Shown here one piece after another: positions 27,957 through 38,152 of a stretch of 64,000 nt of DNA (positions are counted from its first letter, which is position 1; each line of letters starts with the position of its first letter). Origin of the DNA: Pneumocystis sp. 'macacae'. Taxonomy: Eukaryota; Ascomycota; Pneumocystomycetes; Pneumocystales; Pneumocystaceae. The notes under the pieces were generated by a model, which was not told the origin of the DNA, did no database searches, and worked only from the letters and a program-made list of their open reading frames with translations. The stretch covers positions 248,001 through 312,000 of the forward strand of contig CM030725.1 of NCBI GenBank assembly GCA_018127085.1, in the 5' to 3' direction. The translations under genes were made by a program, and so were the position numbers.

Positions 27957-29736
27957 TTAAATTACTATATAAATATAAGTGAAGAAAAAAAATAAAAGAA
28001 AAATACAATCAGCAACATTCATCTAAAAAAGTTAGCGTTCAAATAATATTTAAGAGGTATTACAGGCATTTCATCAATTTGCGTTGAATAATATTGTTCG
28101 ATATCACGAAGAATGCGAACATCATCGGCCTAGAAAAAAACAAATTAGTAAACAGGAAGAAGGAAGGGAAGTATACAGTGACAAAGTTGATAGCAACACT
28201 ATGATAAAATGAGAAAAGAGAGAAAAAGGGGAGGGACTTACCCTTTTCTACCGAAACGACCACTTCGACCAATTCTATGAATATAATTTTCACGGTTGGG
28301 TGGAAGGTCGTAGTTAATAACAAGTGAGACCTGTTGGACCTGCAATTTTGAGCAACATTTCCAAAAATTAAGATGAATACATACATCGATTCCACGAGCC
28401 CAAATATCAGTACAAAGCAAGACTCTAGAATTTCCCTGTCTAAATTCGCTCATAATAGCGTCTCGTTCCTTTTGAGGCATATCACCATGCATACTAAGAT
28501 CATGGTAAAAAGATATTAAAAAAAAACAGTAAAAACCTAGATACTGTAAAATTTGCTTCTCGCATTTTCTCTGCAAGCCAATCCACCTTTAAAATCAATA
28601 TATTATGAAAAGACATTTAAAATTAAATACCTTCCTTCTTGTATTACAAAATATAACAGCTTGGGTGATTGTTAATGTGTCATAGAGCTATATTGTTAAA
28701 TAAGCAACAAGATAAATGAATATTACATCACAAAGTGTATCAAATTTCCACTCTTCCTTTTCTACAGCAATAAAGTATTGCTTAAGACCATCCAATGTCA
28801 ATTCGTCCCGTTTAACAAGAATTCTAACAGGATCCGTCATGAATTTACTAAAAGAATTAAAAAATATAATTCAATGTTCTTAAAATATACGTTGTTAATT
28901 CTAACATGTGTAAAAATAAAACTATTCACCAGAAGCAAATACAAACCAAGAACATCATAAGGAAGTGTTGCACTAACTACGACTACTTGTGTTCCTGGAG
29001 GAAGATAACGATATACATCATATATCTGTTCTCTAAACCCTCGATTTAAAAGTTCATCAGCCTCATCAAGAACAAGCATCTTTATATTACGTGTTCTCAG
29101 ATTTTTCCTCCGTATCATGTCAGCTACTCTGCCTGGTGTCCCAGAAATAACCTAAGCATGTTAAAAATAGATATTGCATTTATTAAAGAGATTTTTTGAC
29201 TCATACATGTTGCCCATAGTCTAGTCTTCTGATGTCTTCACCAATATTTGTACCTCCAATGCATGCATGACTCTGTACATTCAAGTATTGTCCAAGTGCA
29301 AGAAGAACATTTTGAATCTGAACAGCAAGCTCACGAGTCGGCGAAAGAACCAATGCTTGAGTTTCCCGAACTGCTGTATCAATGATCTGAAGGATAGATA
29401 TAGAAAATGTTGCAGTCTTTCCTGTTCCCGATTGTGCTTGAGCAATCACGTCTATATTTCTTATTAGGACAGGAATCCCCCAAAAAAGCAGATTTTTGCG
29501 CTTCTTTTGCGCTAAAAGGCCATTATATACTCGGCAGAGTACAACATACCTCTTCCTTTTACAATCTGTACAATCGCTCGACTTTGAACCGCACTTGGCG
29601 ATTCATAACCATAACTATAGATCCCGCGTAAAAGATCTTCTTTTAAATTCATTTCTTCAAAATTCTTTGCAACTGTAACCTCTTTAGATGTCGTAAACAC
29701 CGTTTTCCCTGCATTCTTATCCTCTTTTGCTGCCAT
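27957..29736 (-). CDS. FAL1: DEAD-box ATPase FAL1 / eIF4A-III
   Basis: RNA helicase of the eIF4A-III family: exon-junction-complex core in most eukaryotes, 18S rRNA maturation in yeast. The start MAAKEDKN at 29736 is the first ATG in frame. Motifs in order: Q motif region ([12 protein letters not shown]); I AQSGTGKT; Ia SPTRELA; GG doublet IGGTN; Ib TPGR; II DEAD in [59 protein letters not shown] separates it from eIF4A proper. The last three coding exons are tiny at the end. After DEMP, an intron of 41 nt (28023-28063), an exon of 16 nt (28007-28022), an intron of 42 nt (27965-28006) and an exon of 8 nt (27957-27964) together yield MPMNVADLI, the conserved family tail. Reading through instead gives an unrelated tail. 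Confidence 0.94.
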
Positions 29737-29994
29737 AAAGCCCAGCTTTTGTGTACTAAAAACAATGCACAGGTCTTCCGATTTTTTCGTACGTTTCAAC
29801 GTCAGATTGATATTGGTAGATAGAAAATATAATAAATAAAAAAAAACAGATATGCATTACATCTTTTCTACCCTCTCTTCCGTACTAACTACCAATCCAT
29901 GCCTTGCATCTAAAACACCCAAGTCATATATTTTTTACAATCCAAGGCAGAAATCAGCCTTTTCAATAAAAACACAAAATACCCTCGAAATACC

Positions 29995-30492
29995 CTAAAG
30001 ACGATATTTCTTCTCCTGTGATATCCATTTCGATTTTACCGGAGACACATTTTCCTTGTTCATTTCTAACGAAAACACTTCCATTCCCGCTTCTTTTGGC
30101 ATCTCCACATAGACTTCATCGTCACAATAAATATCAAACTCCTTAAATAAACACTGATTTGCCTTTGCCGGCGCACTCTGCGGTGCTGTTCCTGTATTTT
30201 TTTCTCCCCCTTCTCTCCCCCCCATTTTCCCCTCTGCTTCCCGTGATGGCGTCACAAACCCCTCTGTTGCATACATACATGAAAAAACCGATCCCGCCCC
30301 TCCCACTCCCTCCGATGCAACATATACACATCTGGGTCCCTCTTTTACCTGTCCTCCCACTACCGTTTCCCCACTTAATACCCACAATGGTCTCCGTTCT
30401 CCGGCCCTCCGCTGCAATCCTTGCTTTGGAGACCTATTCTCCTTCATCCCTGTTTCTTTTCCGCCTGTTGATCTGCACATTTGTACTTCCAT
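29995..30492 (-). CDS. Small KEN-box protein, function unknown
   Basis: A 165-codon intronless reading frame that I cannot assign to a family. Two KEN boxes are visible, at residues 17-19 (MKENRSP) and 146-148 (NKENVSP), both followed by Pro three residues on. An RxxL destruction-box-like stretch lies at about residues 33-41 (RRPLWVLSG). The middle is Gly/Ala-rich and probably disordered. The C-terminal third carries a short motif FKEFDIYCDDEVYVE and a basic tail. This is the layout of proteins destroyed or bound by the anaphase-promoting complex, such as securins or APC/C inhibitors, but that role is inferred from short motifs only. The first in-frame ATG is at 30492, after a stop about 70 nt upstream. 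The opposite strand is also open here, but as low-complexity Pro/Leu. Unusually rich in G+C for this window. Confidence 0.6.
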   Translation of the reverse strand: MEVQMCRSTGGKETGMKENRSPKQGLQRRAGERRPLWVLSGETVVGGQVKEGPRCVYVASEGVGGAGSVFSCMYATEGFVTPSREAEGKMGGREGGEKNTGTAPQSAPAKANQCLFKEFDIYCDDEVYVEMPKEAGMEVFSLEMNKENVSPVKSKWISQEKKYRL

Positions 30493-30598
30493 CTCTATTT
30501 TTGCTTCGTCTACGCTGCACAGCGCGTTTGTTGATATTTGGTTTCCTGCACGTGACTCATCTTATCTACGCGTTTCGTGTCTAGTCACTTTTTGATGT

Positions 30599-30632
30599 CA
30601 CATAGTAACCCGTCTGGACGGGTTGCTATGTG
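30599..30632. repeat. Near-perfect inverted repeat at a stop codon
   Basis: Two 16-base arms separated by only two bases: CACATAGTAACCCGTC, TG, GACGGGTTGCTATGTG. The only mispair is T against G, which would still pair as a wobble in RNA. The right arm contains the stop codon (CTA on this strand, TAG on the - strand, 30626-30628) of the hydrolase-like gene, so the mRNA would fold into a stem starting at its stop codon. It could mark 3'-end formation, affect translation termination or mRNA stability, or extrude as a cruciform. No similar hairpin was seen elsewhere in the window. Confidence 0.9.
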
Positions 30633-31552
30633 TGGAGGAGACGTCGTGAAAACCACTGAAGAAGTGGATACCATTCACGAGGAGATTTAGGCATTGTATC
30701 AGCATAGTGATCGTCCCATACGACGTATTCCACGTCGTAGAATATGTCCCTAAGTGTTTGTATAGCGGCAGGGGTGATAGAAGAGTCGTCGTCTCCGCCG
30801 CAAATAAGTATGGGAGTGGGTATGCGGGAAGACGAATGTTGAGGCGGAAGAGTAGAAGAATGGTTAAAATGGTCACTGGAAGAGCTGTTTGAGGAGGACT
30901 GATGGGGGGCCGACGCAGAAACAGAGTTATTTTGACTGGAAGAGGAAGGGTGTTCGATGATGCCGCCAATAGACAAGATACCGCCAAGATGGGAGGAGCA
31001 GGGGGTTTGAGTAGGATCTGGATGTATGAAAGTAGCAGAAATGGGGGGTAAACGGCCCTGTGCAAGGGCAAGAAGAAGAGCAAGACGGCCGCCCTGGCCA
31101 AAGCCCATGAGAAAAATAGCTTGAGAACGGAAACCACAGCCGACAGGGGGAGGGGCTGTAAGTACCCTGCAAAGAGCTTGAAGTGCTTGGATGGCATCAT
31201 GTAGATCTGCATCATCTGAAACAAGGCCATCCTGATCAAAAGTTAAGTCAGTGCCCCAGTGCCAAGATCCAGAGTCATCGTCTGACAAATCAGATACTAG
31301 GGGGACAGGTTTTAAGCCACGGAGACTAATACAAACAGTCTGTGGGAGGTTAAGGTGACGAGCTAACCGTGCAAATGGAAGATGAGAACCGCCCAGCCCA
31401 TGAAGTAGAATGAGACAATTAGAAACCAAGGTGTCATGTGCTATTATAATCCCAGTGAGAGGCGAAGGAAGATCCGAGAGAGATGGAAGACGCGGTTGTA
31501 TTGATGATTTGTTACCTTTCATTTTGAATGCAAATGTGTTTTTTGAGCACAT
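30626..31552 (-). CDS. Alpha/beta-hydrolase-like protein lacking the nucleophile serine
   Basis: Intronless, 308 codons. The fold of the phospholipase/carboxylesterase type (fungal relatives of yeast YDL057W) is suggested by LILLHGLGGSHLPFARLARHL (in parts: LLHGLGG at about residue 51, then FARLARHL), VCISLRG, and a strand-elbow-helix block FLMGFGQGGRLALLLALAQG. The elbow reads G-F-G-Q-G near residues 150-154 where an active esterase has G-x-S-x-G, so the nucleophile Ser is replaced by Gly. I recall the same change in other fungal members, so it may be a family trait. A Ser/Asn-rich insert lies at about residues 205-245. Near the end, PTPILICGGDDD and the MPKSPREWYPLLQWF block follow. The start is 31552, or the Met 10 codons later. 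Possible pseudoenzyme; substrate unknown. High G+C. Confidence 0.75.
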   Translation of the reverse strand: MCSKNTFAFKMKGNKSSIQPRLPSLSDLPSPLTGIIIAHDTLVSNCLILLHGLGGSHLPFARLARHLNLPQTVCISLRGLKPVPLVSDLSDDDSGSWHWGTDLTFDQDGLVSDDADLHDAIQALQALCRVLTAPPPVGCGFRSQAIFLMGFGQGGRLALLLALAQGRLPPISATFIHPDPTQTPCSSHLGGILSIGGIIEHPSSSSQNNSVSASAPHQSSSNSSSSDHFNHSSTLPPQHSSSRIPTPILICGGDDDSSITPAAIQTLRDIFYDVEYVVWDDHYADTMPKSPREWYPLLQWFSRRLLHT

Positions 31553-31753
31553 AATGTATAAAAATATTGCTGTGATTTAGAAAAACATGAACCAATTAAA
31601 AAATTTGTACTGGTATTGGCTAGAACTATAGGATGTAAAAAATCTCTTTAATAAATAATATATGTGCGATTTTGTATAATTTAAAAAAAGGAATTAGTTT
31701 TATTCGAAGTTTTTATTACAAATATATATAAAAAAAATAAATATAAAATTAAA

Positions 31754-34538
31754 TTATTTTTCTGTGTTTTTTTTGCACCATTCTAAGTATTTTTCATGCA
31801 AAATGCGCTGTTTTTCCCAATCCTTAATTAATTTTTTTTGTTTGCTTTTACTTAATTCATTCCCTTGAGCATCACATATAGGCAAACCTTGATCATTCCA
31901 TTTTGAATATTCGTTATTTTGGAAAAGTTCTTTTGGAGATAATTTTCCTTTAAGGACTTTCTGTAATTGTCTTTCTTGTTCTAGAGAAAGTTTTTTATTC
32001 AATAATTCTTGTTTTAATTTTTTTTCCTGCTGAAGCTCTTCTTTATTAACAAATTTTATTAAAGAATCTCCTTGATCTCTATCCTCTAGCTGTATACCTA
32101 TATCTATCAAATCTACATCACGCAGTTTATCACAGAGCTGAAGTATATCTTTGGATAATTCTATATTACTTTTAGATCTAGATGCAATTGAAATATTCCG
32201 TATTTTGTCTCTAAAAGAAGCAAGAGTCTTAATATAAGGCATAATTATTTCTTTATTCTAGTAGAATTAGTTTTACTTGTCAAAGATATTTAGAAATATT
32301 ACATTATTTATAGTAGAGTCATTAACTTTATTATAATCAATAACATTAAAATTATCATTTTTTAAACCAAAAATTTTAAGAATATTTGAAATCCATTTTG
32401 AAATGTTAGTAATTATGAGAATATTAACGTTTATTTGAGCCTGAGAAATATATTTGTTTGTTTTAGTTATTAAATCTAGAATAATATCCAAAGCAGCTGG
32501 TGTATTAAAATTATCACAAAGAGCACTATGTAATGATTCCTGGGCTTTGTATAAACTAAAAATTATAAATTTTTTTACTATAAACGTATTTTAATTACTC
32601 TTCGTGAAGTTTTTTTTCTAAATTTGTAAAGAAATATGCTATAATTTCATTTTGTTTTAAATGTACTTTTTTTTCCATTATCAAAGCATTTACATTTGCA
32701 AAAAAATTCTTTGATAGTCAATATTAAATTTTAAATTAAACATATACTTACATAAAATAATGTTTCGATTCTTTTAATATCTAACATAAAACTTTCCTTA
32801 AAATCTATCTGTAAATTCCATTGATGCATTAAAAAATACAATCTTATTTGTTTTGATGTATATTTTTTTAAAGCATCTTGAATAGTAATAAAATTTTTCA
32901 GACTTTTTGACATTTTTTGCCCTTCAATGTGCAAATGACCTATATGAAAAAAATAATTGACCCATTGATCGGAATCAAAAAACCCCTAAAATATTAACAA
33001 ATAGGACAATTTTCTAATGATAACTTACTTCTGACTGTGCAATTTCGTTATCATGATGGGGAAAAGCCAAGTCGATACCTCCTGAATGTATATCTATTTC
33101 AGAACCGAGAATTTCTGCAGCCATTGCAGAACATTCTATATGCCATCCAGGACGCCCCTTAACTAACTTAATTTATAGAATAAAGTTAAATATAGTTACT
33201 TTTCCCCATGGACTATCCCATGCTGGTTCTCCTGGCTTACTTGCTTTCCATAATGCAAAATCGCTAGGTACTTTTTTTCCTTCTGATTGAGTAAGACTTC
33301 CTAATCTTTTATTAGAATAATTTTTATATAAAAAATAATGTATACCTTCTCCTTCACTTATTAACTTTTTATTATTCTTGTTCCATGGTTCAATTTTTGC
33401 ATAAGTGTGACGATTATTTGCTTCAAAAGCAGATGTATCAAATAAAATATTTCCTTCAGATTCATAAGCGTAACCATTTTTCATAATGCCTTCAATAAAC
33501 TCAATAATTTTAGGAATGAATTCTGTAACTCGGACAACAACTGATGGTTCTAATATACCCAAAGCTTTCATGTCCTCATTATATTTGGATTCCCAATAAG
33601 CAGGTATTTCACGAAATATTGTATTATCGTTAACAGTATGTTTCAACTTTAATCATTACTTCAAATAATTATATCTTTTTATATACTTCCTTGTCAAGCT
33701 CTAAAACCAATACGTCTTTTACTTTCTCTAAAAAAGCAATAGGAGAGAGAGTTTCATAAGAAATCAATGCTTTGTAGGAATTGGTTAATATTGTAAAATT
33801 CATTTGAAACTTTCCATCTGATTTGAAATCTTCTGAACTTTTTATTGAATTTGACCATTCTTCAAATGTTTCAAGTGAAATAGACATATTTGGAAAGTTG
33901 GTTGCTGCAAAATTTTCCCATGCTACTAATGCTTTGTTATAGACCACAGGAGTGACTACTGTAATCATCTTTGTATATTCAGCATAAAGATAGTTTTGTC
34001 TAGCTCTTATAATGATCTAAAATTATAAACACAGGCTTTATATGTTAAAAATGCATAATACTTTATCATCAATATCAGTTACATTTTGAACAAAAATAAT
34101 ATCATATTTAAAATAATCTTGAAGAATCCTTCGAATAATGTCTGTTGTTACATAGTTTCTTAACTATATTTAAACATTTTTTCTCTTAAAAATCTCTAAA
34201 ACTACCTGGCATGACCCATGTGACTCCAGTCATAAACAGTAGGTCCACAGCAATACCATGTAATTCTACGCCCATTTATAGGCACGAATTCGTTCTATTA
34301 ACTAAATAAGAACTGAAGAGTACTGTTTTTTTGCTACTTTTTTTTTTGTCAAAGAATTCCAAACTACTAATTTTTCTAATAATTTTTTAGCTTTTGGAGG
34401 ATTCCAATATGGTTGTTCTTTTGAGAAAAAAGACATTCTAAATGTACTAAATGAAGAAAAAAGAAATGCTTTTTTTCTATGCTCTAAAATATCTTCTTTT
34501 AAACTATATATTGAGGATACGTATTTTTCATATTTCAT
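31754..34538 (-). CDS. CRS1: Cysteinyl-tRNA synthetase
   Basis: Class I aminoacyl-tRNA synthetase that charges tRNA-Cys. Reading on the - strand: [14 protein letters not shown] (about residues 35-48), [11 protein letters not shown], then after a 43-nt intron [19 protein letters not shown] and the ATP-binding HIGH variant HMGH near 34,200. Next come [29 protein letters not shown], the second signature [14 protein letters not shown] near 32,910 (KMSKS), and a charged C-terminal extension ending in WCKKNTEK. About eight short introns; the splice joining the exon ending NIFDK near 32,277 to the last exon is unresolved. The 34 residues ahead of MSFF are rich in Lys, Ser and Phe and could be a mitochondrial leader, since fungi often use one gene for both compartments. 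Divergent from the glucosyltransferase. Confidence 0.92.
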
Positions 34539-34749
34539 AGAAGTCGTGCATCAACTATTCATCGAGTCTGCGGAATTCCGTTTTTTACACCGTTAAAAAT
34601 TACGAAAAAAACGAATTATCTTTGGTTTTATCAGAAATATAAGGAAAAGTTCTAGAAAAGGCATAAAAATTAAATCTAAACGGTGAGAACACATGCCTGT
34701 TTCATATTGTTTCTTTTTTCCCGCTTGAAAACGACATATCTCTTGAAAA

Positions 34750-36096
34750 ATGTCTTTTTTGAAAATACTTGCATGGATCGTTTTTCTGTGGTACAACTTT
34801 GTCGTTTCACTCTGTATCCTTGGATGGCTTACGATGTGAGTTGTTTATTTAAAATAATGTTTTTTTTTGACTTTTTGAATACGTATAGTCGATCAATTTA
34901 TTCGAAAAGCTTGGTACATGCAGTAAATACAATATCCGACCCTTTACCAGGTGTTTCTATTTTAAGACCGCTTAAAGGACTTGATCCACGCATGTATGAC
35001 TGTCTTGAATCTGCTTTTTTGCAAAAGTATCCCAAGTTTGAGATTATTATGTCGATTGCGGATGAAACAGATCCAGCAGTGAATGTGGCTAAGGAGCTGA
35101 TCGCAAAATATCCATATGTGGATGCAAAAATTATTATTGGTAAAATTCAGGATGTTTTAGTGCTGCTAGTCTTATAGATGAGTAGGTGATGAAAGAATCG
35201 GTCAAAATCCTAAAATAAATAATTTAGTTCGCTCAGAACGAGTAGCAAAATATGATATTTTGTGGATTTTGGACAGTAATATATGGATATTAGAAGGATG
35301 CATTGAACGAAGTATTAAATCATTAATGTTGCCTGGAATTCAATTAGTTCATCATTTGCCGTTATGTATTGCATCCTCTCCTCAATCATCACTGGGTTCT
35401 CGTTTGGATGAAATGTTTTTGTCGACGTTCCATGCAAGAATGTATTCTGCAATTAATCGTATTGCAATAACCCCATGTGTTATTGGCAAAAGTAATTTGT
35501 TTCGACGGGCTTTCTTGTTTTCTCGAGCACCTAAAGGGTTAAAAGAGTTTTCTAATTATATTGCTGAAGATCATTTAATTGCTACAACTCTTTGGACAAG
35601 CGGAGAAAAAAGTCATTTTATGGCAACAGAATATGTTTGGCAGCCAGTCGAAAGTATTAGCATTAGTGATTATATTGCAAGACGTGTAAGATGGATACGT
35701 CTTCGTAAATATTTCGTTACAATGCCTACACTTCTTGAGCCATTTACAGAAAGTATATTATCTGGCTTTTTAGGGGCTTGGTCAATTTCTGTTTTAACTA
35801 ATTCCGTTCATTTTTGTCTAATATGGACTATTCATATGTTTATATGGATGATTATGGATTATACACAGTTTAATACTTTGCGCTCTTTTTTGAATAACAA
35901 AATCGGTAAAAACAGTTTCAATTTGGTTCCATGTGATTATAGTTTTTTTCGTTGGTTTTGTATTTGGGTTTTACGAGAGATATTAGCTTTTCCTATTTGG
36001 ATTAAAGGTATGTCTGGTTCGCGTATTTACTGGAGAAACCAAACATTTGCGCTTCGTTCTGATATGACTGCTCAAACAATAGATCGGAAAAGCTAA
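34750..36096 (+). CDS. Ceramide glucosyltransferase (glucosylceramide synthase, GT21)
   Basis: Transfers glucose from UDP-glucose to ceramide on the Golgi/ER membrane to make glucosylceramide. Exons 34750-34835, 34889-35139 and 35186-36096 join to 415 codons exactly in frame. An N-terminal membrane anchor (MSFLKILAWIVFLWYNFVV) is followed by GVSILRPLKGLDPRMYDCLE. The conserved aspartates of the family are seen in IADETDPAV, WILDSN and AEDHLIA, and the product-binding (Q/R)xxRW motif is RRVRWIRLR. KINNLVRSERVAKYDILW is another strong family match. Two or more hydrophobic segments lie in the C-terminal third (35,760-35,860 and about 35,950). An upstream ATG at 34683 in another frame was not used because the membrane anchor and splice phase support 34750. 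Confidence 0.93.
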
Positions 36097-36679
36097 TTTT
36101 AAAAAAATGAAATTTTGTACTCTTTTTGTTGGGTTATTGTGATTTTATCTGTTCTACTTATATCTTTTTTGGAATTAGAAAATGATTAGGTTTTTTTATA
36201 TTTATGATGTTTCTTAGTCTTCACTTTATTGTTTTGCGAGTGATACATACTGAATGTGGTCATTCTGTCATTTAATACAGTTTGGAGTAATTAAAGCATT
36301 AAAAATGTAATATAAAAAAAGTTTACTTTTCCATTGGTTTATTTTATAAAATTGTATATAGGCATATGAATTTATGAAATGAGTATTTTCTGTTTTATAT
36401 CTGAGAAGCATAGAAAATAACATGATTTTCATATATTTATGGGATATTGTTTTAAAATCCCAGTTTTATTTAGTTTTATATATTAAATAAAATTATTTTG
36501 AATTTATAATTTATCATTGGTAATTGATTATATTGGATGTAATTATGCTAGATATAATTACACATATGCTTTAAGAAAATGCAGATATAATAACTAATAT
36601 ACATATATACATATAATTATATAGTTCAGAAAATTAGAGTTTATATTTGTTTGAAAAAAATGAAATCTCACAACTATTT
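36097..36679. other. Intergenic, A+T-rich, no gene seen
   Basis: Lies between the 3' ends of the glucosyltransferase (+) and NOB1 (-), so it should hold two convergent 3' UTRs. I see runs of A/T and short TATA-like strings but no open frame with splice support and no structured RNA. Confidence 0.7.
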
Positions 36680-37986
36680 TTATCTTAATCTTTTTTTTTC
36701 ATTAGGATTTTTTTTGCCCATTCCAATTGTTATATCATAATGTGATGTATCTCTTTTACCTGTTAAAATATCAGGAATACTATCTGGATCAAATAAATTT
36801 CTCTCTTTTTTTCGTTTTTGATATTTTATTGCTTTTTGATATTCTTTTTGGTCTTCACGGAAAATCAATTGCTTATAACCCTTGCCAGATGCAGATCCAT
36901 GATGAGGTTTAGGAATAGGATAAATGGTTCCTCGATTATTCCATTGCATATGTCGTTTAAGATAAATCCGAAATTTTCCATTAGAATCTATAGAACAAGA
37001 CGTACGTAAAAGGGTATTTCCACCACATCCAGGACAAAATTTTTTTGAAATATCTTTAACAATTCTAATAAGAAATAAATAAGTATATTTATAAAAAAGG
37101 TAATAATATTTATACTTGAAACATCCATAGCACCTTAAAACCCATGATTTAACTGTTTTGATTCTTAGTCCGGTTTCCTGAGAAACAAGATTTAAATCCA
37201 TTTGTAAAAGGACATTTTGCATTGCAAAATCATTTGTAACACATGCCACTTTCATTTGTGTTTCTTTCTTCATGGAAATCATATTTGCTTTATCAACTAA
37301 TGATTTGTAACAATGAATATTCGATGGTGTAATCCAACCATCACTATCTTCATCTATTTCTTGAAAAGTCAAATCTTCTGTATTTTTAATAACTTCATTA
37401 ATCTTGTCATTTAAATCATTGTTTTTAGGTTTTTCTTGAAAAAATATTTGATCTGTAAACGTGTCCAAAATTTTATTTTCTCCATCCTCGTCAATATTAT
37501 CATGCTTTGGTGATTCTGGTCTATTCATTTTTGGCTGCTATAAATCAGTTTAAACAGTTAATCATTTAAAAAAACATACTTTGCTCAGCTCTTTACGCAT
37601 TCCCAATGAACTCCCATTCATTTCACATTCAAGTTCATATGTAAGCGCAATAATGTGTATATCCGTAATACTTAAAACTTCATAATCCCCTGTTTTCTTA
37701 GAAAATGAAATTACTTTCATATTAAGAAAAAATAATTAAAAATAGAAAAAAATATACTTTCTTTAATAAAAGACGATTGGGGAACCCGAATATTAATTTT
37801 ATCTTTCCATAAAGATAATTCTTGAAGTGATTTTTCATCTTTAATTTCAGTCATTACGTTAGGAACTGTATAAAAACTAGTCGCTTTATTCATAATCGAA
37901 GACTTAGGAAATGAAATGAAAGATGCCGTATCAAGAACCAAAGCCCCTATGGAACAATTATTTTTTCTATCCAAAGTTTTTTGCAT
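36680..37986 (-). CDS. NOB1: 20S pre-rRNA D-site endonuclease NOB1
   Basis: PIN-domain nuclease that makes the final cut at the 3' end of 18S rRNA in cytoplasmic pre-40S particles. The first exon (37986) opens the PIN domain with ALVLDTASFI, including the catalytic Asp, and PNVMTEIKDEKS. The second exon gives ITDIHIIALTYELE with further acidic residues. A long acidic linker follows (DEDSDGWITPSN). The zinc ribbon has C-x2-C knuckles: LRCYGCFK and FCPGCGG. The tail reads GKFRIYLKRHMQWNNRG, PKPHHGSASGKG and a Lys/Arg-rich end, all NOB1 hallmarks. A 51-nt intron (37066-37116) lies between the two zinc knuckles and has no in-frame stop; homologues lack the 17 residues it would encode. Length about 390 residues after splicing. 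Confidence 0.93.
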
Positions 37987-38152
37987 TTGTTAAACTTTAA
38001 AAAAAGATTAATTTTTATCGAAAAAATATAAAAATAATTTACAAATATTGATGTAAAAAATAAAATATAAAACCTGTATTAAAAAGAATTAATAAAGGTT
38101 TAATGAAACATAATATCTAATAAGAAGTATATCCTATTTTCAAAAGAAAACG

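Larger units (their letters stand above)
29990..31560. other. G+C-rich island in an A+T-rich genome
   Basis: Base composition changes abruptly near 29,990 and again near 31,560. Hand counts: 30181-30240 has 32 G+C of 60 and 31081-31140 has 33 of 60, against 7 of 60 in 31681-31740 just outside. The island contains two intronless genes on the - strand and a strong hairpin, and no short introns of the kind that fill the flanking genes. FAL1 and cysteinyl-tRNA synthetase on either side have the normal A+T-rich composition. Confidence 0.85.

Noticed and set aside
28060..28395. 111-codon - strand frame over the end of FAL1
   Set aside because: Wrong frame across FAL1 exons and introns; the helicase motifs lie in the other frame.
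30159..30584. Open + strand frame of 141 codons rich in Pro, Leu and Phe in the G+C-rich island
   Set aside because: Low-complexity shadow of the KEN-box gene on the other strand; no motif and no splice or promoter support.
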